Assembly: GCA_036346375.1 (NCBI GenBank)
Contig: CM070500.1
Location: 67,336,525-67,400,524 of the forward strand
Length of the DNA stretch: 64,000 nucleotides
From: Guadua angustifolia
Lineage: Eukaryota; Streptophyta; Magnoliopsida; Poales; Poaceae
Direction of reading: 5' to 3'
In this document: positions 21,300 through 31,315 of the stretch, one piece after another
Position numbering within the stretch: the stretch's first letter is position 1
Layout: each line of letters begins with the position of its first letter
Notes under the pieces: model-generated
The model's input: only the letters and a program-made list of their open reading frames with translations
What the model was told of the DNA's origin: nothing
Databases searched by the model: none
Position numbers and translations under genes: made by a program

Positions 21300-21920
21300 A
21301 TAAGTTAGACTATATTGTCACATCCATTGTTGTTGTTATCATAAGTGGTAAAGTAATGTCATGTGTAATGTTCAAAAACAACGGAACGAAGGAAAGACAC
21401 CATTTCGAAATAAACATGGGGATTACATGGTGCATATAGTTTGGTTCAGTGCCAATGTTTGCATTGGTAATTTGGACGGTACAAATGGCTTCACAGACCA
21501 ACCACTGATATGGACAAATATGTGATACAAGGGCGCCTTTTGGGATTTTAAAAGGGCGGGATGGACTCTGCGTTATGGGTGGAGGAGGTTTTAGGGTCGA
21601 ATGAGTAATTGTACGATACCCACATGGAGTGTTGATTGTTAGGACAACATGGATGGGGCTATTGGTCACAGTATTGGCAAGCACAATTGTAGCTCGCATT
21701 GGCACAACAGCAGTTAGTATGGTAGTCGTTGTCGAGGTGGACGACCTCCTCATTGTACCTCTCCCTAATCCATTGGCAATGAAGGTCGTCGTTCTGGGTC
21801 AAGAGCTCCAAGTTCTGCCTACGGAGCTCTTCGTTCTCGTTCTTTTGTCGTGGTGAGGTACTCTCGCATTTCATCGAGATGATACAATAATGTGTGAATG
21901 TAACATTAGGCATCTATGGG
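21300..21920 (-). pseudogene. Transposon-internal coding remnant, unrecognised
   Basis: On the minus strand 21913-21659 reads a coiled-coil-like phrase (KNENEELRRQNLELLTQNDD) and 21753-21310 continues with a Pro-rich stretch. This is the look of a transposon accessory protein, but I do not recognise the family. It lies between the subterminal repeats and is presumed to belong to that element. Confidence 0.25.
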
Positions 21921-22078
21921 ATACGGTGGATCCGCCCATTCAATGAATTTGCAATTCATGTTTTGCAAGCAAGAGTACGTGTTAGCGAGCGATATAGTGA
22001 TACGGTGGATCCGCCCATTCAATGAATTTGCAATTCATGTTTTGCAAGCAAGAGTACGTGTTAGCGAGCGATATAGTG
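21921..22078. repeat. Perfect 79-bp tandem duplication
   Basis: Positions 21921-21999 and 22000-22078 are identical (ATACGGTGGATCCGCCC ... GCGAGCGATATAGTG). Identity without a single change in a strongly decayed neighbourhood means a recent duplication, or an assembly artefact. Confidence 0.95.
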
Positions 22079-22099
22079 AGACATGCGTTGAATGGTATG

Positions 22100-22500
22100 T
22101 AAGAGTTCTAGCGTTTACTATGAATAGAGGGTATCAGTAGAAATGACATCTTTGGCTGCAATTGCACTATCGTAAACCTGGAAAATGGCGTCGAGGTCGT
22201 GCTTGCATGTAGGCCATTGTAGGGGGTGGAGTGGGAGGCTATCGTGGATTGGATTTTTGGGGTGTAGTTGTCCCTTGTTCGAATGGGAAAATCTGGGCTG
22301 GGGGATCAAGGTATTGGGGACCATTGATTTAGTTGGCCTCGAGTGAAGGGTCACGATCTCGAAACCATGTCTCTTCCCGCCTTCCCCATCTACCCCTTCC
22401 ACGGCTTGAGGTGCCTCCTTTATCTGTCATTGCAATGGAGTAGAGTAATTTCGTCATGGTGCATTGGGTATTTATAAACTGTGTTTGATGTGGTTAGAGT
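22100..22500. other. Transposon interior without recognisable gene
   Basis: A minus-strand open frame (22402-22118) shows no known domain. Nothing else was recognised. Confidence 0.3.
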
Positions 22501-22509
22501 GGAGTAATT

Positions 22510-22800
22510 TTTATCAATTTGGCTTGACAAAGCTTTGGGCTATGTTTTGTGAAATCATAATGACAAAGGGGGGTGTGTGCTATGACATTGCACTGACAAA
22601 GGTGGTTCCTGCATGTTGTCAAATCACTGACAAAGGGGGTGCACTGTGATATCGTCTGAGAAAGTTGGTTCATACGTGTTGTCAAATCAGACTGACAAAG
22701 GGGGTTGCGTGCTATAACATCACCTGACAAAAATGGTTCATGCGTGTTGTCAAATCTCTTAGAGAAAGATGGTGGGTGCGTGTTGTGAATGCTTGCTTTG
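22510..22800. repeat. Second array of ~40-bp TGACAAAG repeats
   Basis: About seven units with (T)GACAAAG(G/C)(G/T)GG, GTGTGCTAT(G/A)ACAT and GT(G/T)TTGTCAAATC, related to the array at 21010-21235. The order and spacing are irregular. Confidence 0.65.
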
Positions 22801-23640
22801 TCATGAGTAATTTGGTTTGAGAGGTGTTGGGCTTGCCCAAAGTGTTCTTGAGTGGCCATGACCTCTGTTGGAGTGGCAATACGATATAACAACTTGTTAA
22901 GTAAGGAACAATTCAATACAAAAAAATCGTTTGCAAAGAGTAACTTATATAAGAGTACATAAGCTAACAAAACAAAAGACCATGTCAACACAATACATAG
23001 TTTTCAAAGCAAAAAAACTACTCGCAGCTCTTGCGCGGTGAGACCCCTCATACTGTCCTAGGCCTCCCATGATGCTGAACATGTCCAGATGGATACGTGA
23101 GCTAGTTTGGCGCAATTACTCGAGTGCTCCTGACAGGACGTGTCGGCGGAGGCAAAGTAGTGTACGATACTTGGGCTAACTAGCTAGGTCTAGGTGCACC
23201 GAATGGCAGTGAAGAACCGCTATCAACTCGTTGGGGGGTCAACGACAAAGTCATGAACGATGTCCTCATCATTGGTGTCGGTGGTGGCATGGTCTTAGTC
23301 AATGGCATCATCATTGTGCTACGAAACGTTCGCTGCATACTGATAAATTCTCAGCATTCGAACTACATGTGGAGATAATGAGCAATTCATTAAGTATGAA
23401 TAAGCACTATAAGGTTTACCTGGGAACATACGAGTGTATAGAGTGGGCCGCTGCTAGCTGGAGCTCCCTGACATGTCAGGAGGAGGTGTTGTACGTGGTG
23501 TCGAAGCTAACATCTGCTAGGTATGTCACCCAGGTACTAAGGATGGGTGACTGACATGGGTCCTTGCATCTCCGGTGGCCCTAAAAGATATCCCTCATAA
23601 GGTCCCAAGTCGATGTGTGGTTTTCCTATCTAGAAGTGCT
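22801..23640. other. Transposon interior without recognisable gene
   Basis: Short open frames on both strands have no known domain. The text appears to be decayed coding DNA on the minus strand, continuous with the remnant at 23811-24440, but frames are broken too often to read. Confidence 0.3.
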
Positions 23641-23810
23641 CAGGGGATCATAGCTGGAGAAGAAGACGGCAACTTGTGAAAATCGAGCTATCGACGACGT
23701 GTCGACAATAATCGCAAAGGATCCTGTATGTGGCGCACAGTACAGCTGGTCCCAAGCTAGCTGCGGGATGTCATCCAAGTCCGCATCTGCTATCGTCCTC
23801 ATGTACTAGA

Positions 23811-24440
23811 TCATGTCCTTGTCCACGTTGTCCTTATAGGATGAGAAGAATATGACCCAACCGAAGAACCGTCAAATAAAGCCTTGTACTCTTGGTCCTC
23901 ATCATCTATGCTTTCCACTAACCCTTCTATATGTTCTCCTTCGTCTGTAATGCCCATGAGTTCTTGCATCTCCGGTAAGGGAACATCACATTCTTCCTCT
24001 TGCACTATCTCGTCCCCCTCACCCATGTCTTGACTCAATAAGGATGTATGACTACGACTGGACTCCTAAACTTCTTCTGTAGTAGCATCGACAGCCTCCC
24101 CTATCATCACATGGCTCGAAGCAACTATCTGAAATGCTTGTGCCAACAAAACTAGATGGCATCCTCTCTCCTTAGCCACTTTTACATAAGAGTTCCATGA
24201 CCTGACCCCTTTCAGTTCCACTTACTTCCAGTACATGCACTTCCATGAATGACATCTGACACCGTGTAACATCAGATCACTTAAATCAGGATCCAATGAG
24301 AACATGTTATACAACCATCTCCTAACAATGCCCCAAGGACACTCACCTGCATGTAACAAACTACCTTTCATGCATGGGAAATGACCTAGATCCATCCCTT
24401 GGGCCCTCATGTGTGGAACTCATTCTCCATAGTATATTTT
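23811..24440 (-). pseudogene. Possible MuDR-type transposase N-terminal remnant
   Basis: Read leftward from 24440: VYFKIYYGE, then (24410-24222) RAQGMDLGHFPCMKGSLLHA and CHSWKCMYWK, then an acidic block (24038-23811) CDVPLPEMQELMGITDEGEH followed by DDEDQEYKALFDGSS. The order of a short beta-rich N-terminal domain followed by an acidic linker recalls MULE (mudrA) N-termini, but the zinc-finger and catalytic parts are not seen. It does not fit well with the CACTA-like ends of the surrounding element, so either this assignment or that one may be wrong. Confidence 0.25.
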
Positions 24441-24900
24441 GAAATATACTCGGTCATCCATACCTGTGGACTATTTGGTACACAATTATTATTGCACACA
24501 CGACGTATCGGCATTATGTTATCCAATACGTAATGAACTAAAAGAATTACCAACCTAATTAGAAAAATAAGCCTATGAGTGATGTGAATCGGCTCTAAAC
24601 TTCAATACACAATTGCTTTAAATGTCTATAAATTTTATTTCTTAACTTTATACTACCCGGCATATCCGATCGAACCTAAATCGCGATCACAACACTATAA
24701 ATGCCAAAATACCAATGTGTCCACACTAATATTACTAACATGTACCCACCTACATAAATATTTTTAATCTTCCCATATTTAAAAAATATTACTAGTTTAC
24801 AAATACCTACACAATTATTACTAGTCTACGTAACTATAACCTACGCATCTAATTACTTCGATTTTCTAACTTAAGTTTCAAAAATATAAAACGCATTTAT
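24441..24900. other. AT-rich spacer in transposon
   Basis: No gene or repeat recognised; AT-rich with many stops in all frames. Confidence 0.35.
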
Positions 24901-25145
24901 TAAAATTCGAACCTCCAAATCTCAAGAAAACTCTTCTTCCTCCTCCCCTTCCTCCCCTCCCATTTCCTCCACCTCCTCCTTCCTCTTTTTCCTCCTCCCC
25001 TCCTTTCCTTCTTCCTCTTCCTCCCCTTTCTCTTTCTCTTCCTCCTCCCTTTTCTTCCTCTCCTTTCTTTTCTTTTTTTCCTCTCGGTTTGCTCTTGGCC
25101 TCGCGCGCTTGTTTTGGCCTCGGGCGCTTGTTTTGGCCTCGGACG
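24901..25145. repeat. Polypyrimidine tract and 20-bp tandem triplication
   Basis: 24905-25083 is almost pure C/T on the plus strand (CTTCCTCC-type). It gives a long GA-coded open frame on the minus strand that is low complexity and not a gene. At about 25095-25145 the unit GCGCTTGTTTTGGCCTCG is repeated nearly three times. Confidence 0.8.
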
Positions 25146-25400
25146 GCTATGTGGCGCCTTATCCTACTTTCTTTTGCTATTCTGAATGACGACCGAGAAA
25201 CGGAACCGTCAGTTGCCATTCAGATTGGCGACAGTAATTACCATCGCCAATATAATTGGTGACAGAAGATGTGGCTCGTACATATCGCATTTACTATCAT
25301 TTCAAATTTCAAATGACGACTAACCTGTTGTCACCAATAAGAATGGTGACAGAATTACAACAAACGTTTTCACTGGCGACAGAACTTTGAATTTTTTGTA

Positions 25401-26338
25401 ATTTTTATGTATTAAAAAAAAAAACCTCTAGGCTTGCCTTTAAAAAAAAAAACCCTCTAGGCTGGACTGAAGTCTGGAGTGAGAGGGGGGAGGGGGGACT
25501 GTGTTTACTTCGTGTTGTCCGATGCAAGTCTGGATCCTCCCAACCCTACTTCGTCCTCTGTCACCAATCCGCTAACCCCAGAACCCAATCCATGCGCTCG
25601 TGTGTGTGAGGGGAAAGGGATTTGTGTATGTCAGGAAGTTACTTGATTTGTTGCTTGTGAAGTTGTGATGTCGGGAGACCTTCGCTTCATGGGAAGCCAA
25701 CCGCAGGTTCTTGGTATACTTATAGGCTTCTCTCTCCCGATCGTGCTCGTTTTGTTTGATTTGCTTCGGTGGGTTTCTTTCTGATGCGTAGCGAGCATTT
25801 TGATTTGGTGAGAGGAGATTCGGGATCCTGCCCGCATGTGATTGCTTTGACATCTGGCTTGAGCGGAAAGGGTTTGGGATTTTAGAAAGATGCGGTTTTA
25901 TATCGGTAAAGCCATGTTCTATCTTCGTAGATTAAGTTCGCTTTTTTACTGAAAAAGATTAGATTTTATTTCTGCTGTTCCCTTTCTTCATCAGCTTTGC
26001 GAAACTTGTGTGCAAATTTGTTTGGCAGCGAACGAGCCTTGTGGATTTTGGTCCGTCTCTTTTCGCGTCTAATTCATTGCAGAAGTTGGCATTTTTAGCA
26101 TAGATCATATCTGGGAAAGGCTTTAGGATCATCTGAAACGGCGTGCTTGGATTGTAGCTTAACTTGGCGGTTGTAGGATCCTGTTGTCATTTGCCATTTG
26201 GTCCCATTGTCCCAACGGTTGAATGGTCATAAATTTCTGTTTGAGTGGACAATTTGTCATTATCCTTTATGCAAGTTGTTGCCCTTCGGCTGATTTGAGT
26301 GGATAGTTTGGCAATCTTGTCAAGTGTGAGTTGCTTTT
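25401..26338 (+). other. Promoter, 5' leader and first intron region of the downstream gene
   Basis: After two A-runs (25411-25421, 25443-25453), CT- and G-rich sequence at 25470-25620 looks like a transcription start and 5' leader. No long open frame is present. I infer a non-coding first exon around 25500-25850 and an intron reaching to about 27100, because the first good start codon for the next gene is at 27217. Exact exon borders cannot be fixed from sequence alone. Confidence 0.35.
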
Positions 26339-26340
26339 CA

Positions 26341-26828
26341 TGGTCGAACTACTTCTGCCTCCCTTTCTACTACTCTACTGTAACGCATCTGGCAAGGGAT
26401 AGCTGACTGGATGAAGATGGATGCCTTAAAACCATCTGCTTGGACAAGGACTGATTTACTACATTGGTGGACGCATGATACCTCTGGAAGATGCCAGGGC
26501 AATACCAAATCCGCGATCAACTCAGTAATCATGGCCACTGTTTGGGACTGTGGAATGAGCGAAAATGCAAGAATTTTCCAACAAGTTGAACGCCCTGCTG
26601 ACTTCCTCCGCCGAATCATCAAGGACTGCATCCACTCATGGCCAGATGCGGATGCCAAACATTTGCAGCAATCGCTCCTCCAGTAGTTCTCCTCTAGGGT
26701 GGCTCCCTTAATAGCCATTGAATAGTTCTTTTTTCCGTTCTTCTTTTCTTTTTGTTCCTAGATTTGTACTTCTCTCTACTTTCCATGAAATGAAGGCAGC
26801 TCTCCTGCTTTTCCAAAAAAAAAAAAAA
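26341..26828 (+). mobile_element. 5'-truncated LINE (L1-type) insertion
   Basis: A short open frame (26411-26686) encodes the C-terminal end of a plant LINE polyprotein (IMATVWDCGMSENARIFQQV, the zf-RVT tail region). It is followed by a 3' UTR ending GGCAGCTCTCCTGCTTTTCC and a 14-base poly(A) at 26815-26828. The flanks match as a target-site duplication: AAGTGTGAGTTGCTTTTC before (about 26322-26339) and AAGTGTGAGTTGTTTTC after, differing by one base. The insertion lies in the probable 5' intron of the gene at 27217. Confidence 0.8.
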
Positions 26829-27216
26829 GTGTGAGTTGTTTTCTTGGTTAAGTCGGAAAACTTTGTGTGTTCCTCTCCTCCCCTAGTTTCTCCTGCCATT
26901 CGACCCTTAACTGCTTTTTTCCCCTATCTTTGTGATTTACCATTATGAACTGTTGTTGCCACTAAGAGGCATTCCTCCCTTATTATGCTTCCTTCGTTTG
27001 TTGAAATTTAGTGCTTTTCTTGGGTGCCGTATGTTCTTTTCGCTTTGTTGGGAATTTGAATTACTAATCGACTTGCCTAACTTGTAGCCAGACATTTTTG
27101 TGAAGGTAGGCCGTAGGCAGTCGTCCTGAAGCTGTTTCTTGTGGTTGCTGAAGAGAGAGTTATTTGATTCTTGATTTCTAATTGGGAAGGAGGATTGGGG
27201 TTTCCTGTGGAAGCCT
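26829..27216 (+). other. Intron end and 5' UTR of the downstream gene
   Basis: T-rich, stop-filled sequence with candidate splice acceptors (TTGTAG at about 27086, GGCAG near 27118), followed by a leader to the start codon at 27217. Inference from context only. Confidence 0.35.
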
Positions 27217-27759
27217 ATGATGGAGTCTATGGAAGCACATGAGCAGGATGTGTTGGTTGATCTGGAGAAAGGCAACTACTTGCTATTCAGAGAGGACAAC
27301 AATGGGACTGGTGTTAATTTGACACCTGAACAGGCAAGAACAATATTGGATGGCTCATGGAATGATCTTATAGCCTTGAAGGATGATCACCACATGCCTT
27401 GCTGCTCTTCACTCACTCAAGATTGTGCTGCTAAAAGTGGAGAGGATAGGACGTCTGAATGGGAGATGAAGGTTGGGCTTTTAGATAAGTCAGGCAATAA
27501 GGAAAGGAAAAAACGGTCCAACAAGCCACCACGACCTCCAAGGCCACCTATTACTTCACCATTAGATGCTGCCGACCAGAAGCTCATTAATGAACTGTCT
27601 GAGCTCGCGGTATTAAAAAGGGCAAGGATTGAGCGAATGAGGGCTTTGAAGAAGATGAAGAATTCCAAACCAGCATCCTCATTTGGCAACCTGGTAGCTT
27701 TGATTATAACCTTTATCTTCTGCCTCGTCATACTTTGGCAAGGTATGCTAACTGGTTAA
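27217..27759 (+). CDS. Unknown plant protein with C-terminal membrane anchor
   Basis: The 180-residue frame starts MMESMEAHEQDVLVDLEKGN; a second in-frame ATG follows three codons later. Features in order: an acidic N-terminus; a charged middle; a Pro/Arg-rich stretch, KPPRPPRPPITSP (about residues 104-116); a heptad-like basic helix (DQKLINELSELAVLKRARIE, RMRALKKMK); and one hydrophobic segment, NLVALIITFIFCLVILWQG (about 158-176), near the end. This is the layout of a family of small plant tail-anchored proteins of unknown function; I cannot name it. Codon use and the uninterrupted frame look genuine. The frame may be spliced near its end: TGGCAAG|GTATGC at 27742 and TTGCTCAG|GA at about 27813 would replace the last codons by a longer tail. 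Membrane orientation and role are unknown. Confidence 0.65.
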   Translation: MMESMEAHEQDVLVDLEKGNYLLFREDNNGTGVNLTPEQARTILDGSWNDLIALKDDHHMPCCSSLTQDCAAKSGEDRTSEWEMKVGLLDKSGNKERKKRSNKPPRPPRPPITSPLDAADQKLINELSELAVLKRARIERMRALKKMKNSKPASSFGNLVALIITFIFCLVILWQGMLTG

Positions 27760-28941
27760 CTAGGAGAAATGTTTATGTTCGTCATGTTGTATGCACCTAC
27801 AAATTCTTGCTCAGGAGTGGATAGCTGTAAAGCACCTGTTTTTCTTCCGAGAGCTCCCTTGTCAACTAGAAATTTCCAAGTTCATTGTCATTTACCTAAT
27901 GGTAGATGTTTTTACTGCAATTGTAGTTCCCAGTTGATTGTCTGTCATTTACCTAATGATTGATGTTACTGCAATTTTAGTTGAGTGATTCCATCAGTAG
28001 ATCACTGTATCATGTGAAAAGTATGATTGGAGACAGCAACCTTTTAGTATTTGGCCGTTGTTAAGCCATAATTGTAGCTTATGCATATATTGAGTGGAGT
28101 GGTAAAAAAAATAATGCTTACTCCTATGGCCTGTAACTCAGTTTTGCTGCCTTTCGGTTAATAACCATGATGATGGGCAGTAGTCATTTCAATCTTATAA
28201 GTGAGCCTTCTGATTAGTCCTGTTTCTTATTCCTGATTTCTACTTCTACATCCAGTCTGGAATTAAATTCTGCTCCAATCTATGATGAGATCTCATTTCC
28301 TTTGATCTTCCATATTATCTGTTTGTTATTATTGAGAAAACACCTAGTTGATACTTAAATAGTTCACTTAATATATGGTCAAGTACGTGTTGTTCAGATG
28401 CTATGATAGGATATGGCAGTTTTACTTTGCTTGTCTTCTGGACCATACCTTTCTTCCATGTATCCAGATATAGGCATGTAGCGAGTGAATACATGGTTGT
28501 TTTTTATTTACCATAAGAAAATTGTGTGCATGTGTTTTCTTGATGTGTGGCCTAACTTCGACAATCTTTTATTTACTATTTCTCAATCAACAGGCTTGCC
28601 AATGAAATGAAGCACTGTAAGTCATTAGACTACTTCAAACCTGAGTGATGATGCTAAGAACAGGACTGCCTAAACCTCATTGCCTTTGATTCGTGTCATG
28701 TTTCTTGGTCTATTTATTTATTTATTTATTTTTGCTGCATCAGTAGTTTCACTTATATGTACATGAGGTGACCTTTTTGTGCTTGTGCAGCAACACGGGA
28801 ATTACGATGAGGCTGGAGATCCATGGTGAAGCTAAGAGGGTTACAGAACGAGTACCATAATTGCTGCGACTGCCCTGACCTTTTTGGTGTCATCCTGCTG
28901 TAAATTATATTGAGTGGTTGCGATCTTGGGTTTTCTGATTC
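27760..28941 (+). other. 3' part of the gene: UTR and possible downstream exons
   Basis: No second long frame. A candidate acceptor at about 27813 (TTGCTCAG) opens a frame to 27963 in the phase left by a donor at 27743. Later acceptor-like sites are at 28593 (ATCAACAG) and 28788 (TTGTGCAG). The transcript probably ends near 28900, just before a MITE. A TTTA repeat lies at about 28712-28731. Confidence 0.35.
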
Positions 28942-28944
28942 TAA

Positions 28945-29176
28945 GACCCTGTATGGTACAGCTTTAGATCTTAGCTCCATCTCAGATCTGAAACTTGTAA
29001 GTTAAAATAAAGTAAATTAAGTTCATATGTTTAGTCTAAAAAGTAAACAAGATGATTAATCTAAACACTCTTGATATACTCACAGCTCCAGCTCTACGGA
29101 TCTAGTGAAGTTAGGAATACTCAACTCTACGTGAATACGTGAATCTGGTGGAGTTAGAGTTCTACCAAACAAAGCC
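28945..29176. mobile_element. Tourist-type MITE (copy 1; relative at 44056-44285)
   Basis: 232 bp from GACCCTGTATGGTACAGC to ACCAAACAAAGCC. The ends are imperfect inverted repeats, and TAA flanks both sides (28942-28944, 29177-29179). The element aligns over its whole length, in opposite orientation, with the one at 44056-44285, sharing CAGATCTGAAACTTGTA(A/G)G, TTTAGTCTAAAA and AAACACTCTT. TAA/TTA duplications place it with PIF/Harbinger-derived MITEs. It lies directly behind the presumed 3' end of the preceding gene. Confidence 0.8.
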
Positions 29177-29179
29177 TAA

Positions 29180-29521
29180 ATTTTTAACACTGCTGATTCT
29201 AAGCTGATGGACACGGCTGTAGTGATGGCATTTAGGAAGGGCAAAATGTTGTTTTATTAACGACATGATAGGATTATGCTGTAACTGCTCTCGAGAGTCG
29301 GCCTCTGTCATGGCAAGGCCAATTAGTCTAACCTGTAGTGTATTTTCAACTCTATATCTAATGCAAGATACTGATATGATATCTATGTTGCTTATTGTGT
29401 TCTTTTTGGTACTGTGCGGAGTGTTGAAACTTTCATGTTGACTGTTACCAGTACTCTTAATGGATATATTGAATGGTGATATGGTAGTTCTAGGAATGCA
29501 GTGGTCGAGTTCAAAACTGTT
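29180..29521. other. Intergenic, nothing recognised
   Basis: AT-rich, no open frame with support, no clear repeat. Confidence 0.4.
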
Positions 29522-29606
29522 GGACCCTGTTTCAAACGAAGGAATTTCACATGAAACAACTTAGTTTTTACATGAATCAGAAAAATTCCTGTATCTCAAA
29601 GGGGCC
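29522..29606. mobile_element. Short MITE, ~85 bp
   Basis: Left end GGACCCTGTTTCAAACGAAG and right end, read in reverse, GGCCCCTTTGAGATACAGG form an imperfect inverted repeat, each leading into GGAATTT. Flanks are TTG (left) and TTA (right), near a 3-bp target duplication. The phrase CTCAAAGGGGCCTTAA recurs at about 29674 and, altered, at 29752, so neighbouring copies of the end exist. Confidence 0.4.
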
Positions 29607-29951
29607 TTAACTGTTCTTGTATCTCAAAGGGGGAAGCAGTTTCTTTGTCATAACGGTAGACGATCCATGTTCCTCAAAGGGGCCTTAATTGTGGATCCAT
29701 GTGGTAGTACCTTAACGGCACTCTGCCGTAATGATAGATGATCCATGTCCCTCAAGAGGGCCTTAATTGTTGTTGCCCAAGTAGATTGGAAGGATTATTA
29801 TCCTTCAGATCACACAAAAGGCTGAGGTCCTACCCAAAGATGACTAAACTAAACAATCTTTTCCCAGAGATGACTAAACAACCTTTTCCTGCATCCAGAA
29901 GGTGTAACTAATCTGCCAATTCAGTGTGCGGTAAGAGGTTTTGCGTATGGA
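29607..29951. other. Intergenic with repeated MITE-end phrases
   Basis: The phrase GATCCATGT(T/C)CCTCAA(A/G)(G/A)GGGCCTTAATTGT is present twice (about 29662 and 29740) around a GTAATGATAGATGATCCATG segment. No gene is seen. Confidence 0.4.
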
Positions 29952-30010
29952 GAACTGAGCGACCTCAGTTGGCTTAGCCCGGTTCGACTTCGGTCGAACT
30001 CCTATGCTCA
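29952..30010 (+). repeat. tRNA-like (SINE-type) remnant with hairpin
   Basis: GACCTCAGTTGGCTTAGCCC resembles a pol III A box and GGTCGAACTCC a B box, but they are only about 25 bp apart, less than in a tRNA. GTTCGAC-TTCG-GTCGAAC (29982-29999) is a perfect 7-bp stem with a TTCG loop. It may be a shortened tRNA-derived SINE head, or chance. Confidence 0.3.
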
Positions 30011-31315
30011 TCACTAATAAAAATAGATATACACGTGTATATATTCAGTAGGATAGCGTGCACTCATGCACCTGAGGCTTTAAAGCTTCTAAAAAATTTA
30101 TTTAACCTGTATATAGAATACGCACGCATGTTATAGAATACGCACGCATGTGGTGCGTGTGACGTGCCTCCTTGTACTCTTTAAAAAAAAAAAGCTTCAC
30201 GTATGCGTTTCTACATGGGTGCTAAGAACCCAAAGTGCCCAACGGCTATTTCTATCCTCAAAATGCATATATAGTCTTTTGGAAGTAATCTTCGAACTGC
30301 ATGTCCACTCTTTCGGAAGTCTTCTCACTCAGCGCAGACGGAAGTATATTGATTTATTGTAGTTGCGAGTTGAGGATACCAAATGATACAAGAGGGATGC
30401 AGAACCGATTGTAGTAAATAATTCACGATGCAGATTGAGGTGCAAACACAAAACTACTTTTGTTTGAGCACCAGATTAATATGAAAAAAATTCGAAAAAA
30501 AGATGAGATCATTACAAATAGAACTAAAAACATAATCACAGTTGCTGTTTTTAAAACAAACATAATCACAGGAACAGGCATTGTAAATCCTTCGCAAGCT
30601 GAACATACACCCCTCGTTGGAGTCAGTTTTGTAATCAACATCAGTGAAACAAAAATAACAAAGCACCATTTACGAATGTACTGTTTTTTTCGATTCCTGT
30701 AGGAGTTGATTACCCCAATTGTGGGCGTCATCAAATGCATAAGAAAATTTTTTGCCCATGACATGTTCGCATGGTCTGTACATTGACTTGTGATTAGCAG
30801 TGAATATGGCAAAGCAAAGTCATATGACCTGAAGTGGTTAGGCTTTCGCAATACTCAACATGGCATATTTATAGGAAATTTTCAGGATAAATACTACGAT
30901 CCAGAACCTGAAAAGGAGGGCTCATGCTTCCCGTGCAATCACCGTGCAATCTAATTAAGAAAAGTTTCAAAAAATTCTGAAAAAAATCATAGATGTACAT
31001 CTCATCTTACCCCATCTACATATAAAATTTCACGATCAAATTCATCCTATGCTAGAAGTTACAAAAAAGACAAATTAGGTTTTGCTGCCTTACACAAGTG
31101 AAAAGGACTAAAAACATGTGACAAGTAGTTAAAGTATGCAGATTCCATCGAATGGTTGCTAGAAAGCATGATCAAATATCATTCATCATTCAGATTGCGG
31201 CATTCATCATTCAGATTGCGGCATTGAAATACATTGCAACTGTTCAATGTCTCACATGCAAGTCTAATAACAGCAGATAGTTTTCAAAGTGGGGCACTTC
31301 AAGAACAAACCAACT
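30011..31315. other. Intergenic region and 3' flank of the mS41 gene
   Basis: A small tandem repeat (ATAGAATACGCACGCATGT, twice, about 30112-30151). A 142-codon minus-strand open frame (30851-30423) is hydrophobic and has no recognised domain; I do not call it a gene. The duplicated phrase CATTCATCATTCAGATTGCGG lies at about 31180-31222. The 3' UTR of the mS41 gene should lie just left of 31316. Confidence 0.4.

Larger units (their letters stand above)
20780..25400. mobile_element. Decayed DNA transposon with GTCGCC subterminal repeats (CACTA-like)
   Basis: At the left, 20795-20950 holds alternating copies of GTCGCCATTTGAA(A/G)T and its inverse; at the right, 25180-25390 holds the same motif (CAGATTGGCGACAG, CCAATAAGAATGGTGACAG) in inverted arrangement. 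Read on the minus strand the right end is AATTACAAAAAATTCAAAG followed by TCTGTCGCC, close to a CACTACAAAAAAT terminus with two mutated bases. The left end CATTGCAGAATATGTCGCC is a poorer match. The interior has repeats and only traces of coding sequence. A 3-bp target duplication could not be confirmed. Confidence 0.45.

Noticed and set aside
21010..22800. Possible CRISPR-like array of ~40-bp repeats
   Set aside because: Repeats are degenerate, irregularly spaced, without unique equal-length spacers, and lie in a plant transposon.
24878..25219. 113-codon minus-strand frame rich in Lys, Glu, Gly and Arg
   Set aside because: It is the translation of a polypyrimidine tract; low complexity, no domain, embedded in transposon DNA.
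29982..29999. Full tRNA gene
   Set aside because: A-box and B-box-like phrases are too close together and no acceptor stem or cloverleaf can be formed; only a SINE-like remnant is considered.
30423..30851. 142-codon hydrophobic minus-strand frame
   Set aside because: No recognisable domain, AT-rich codons, and overlapping frames on both strands are equally open; hydrophobicity follows from T-rich codons.
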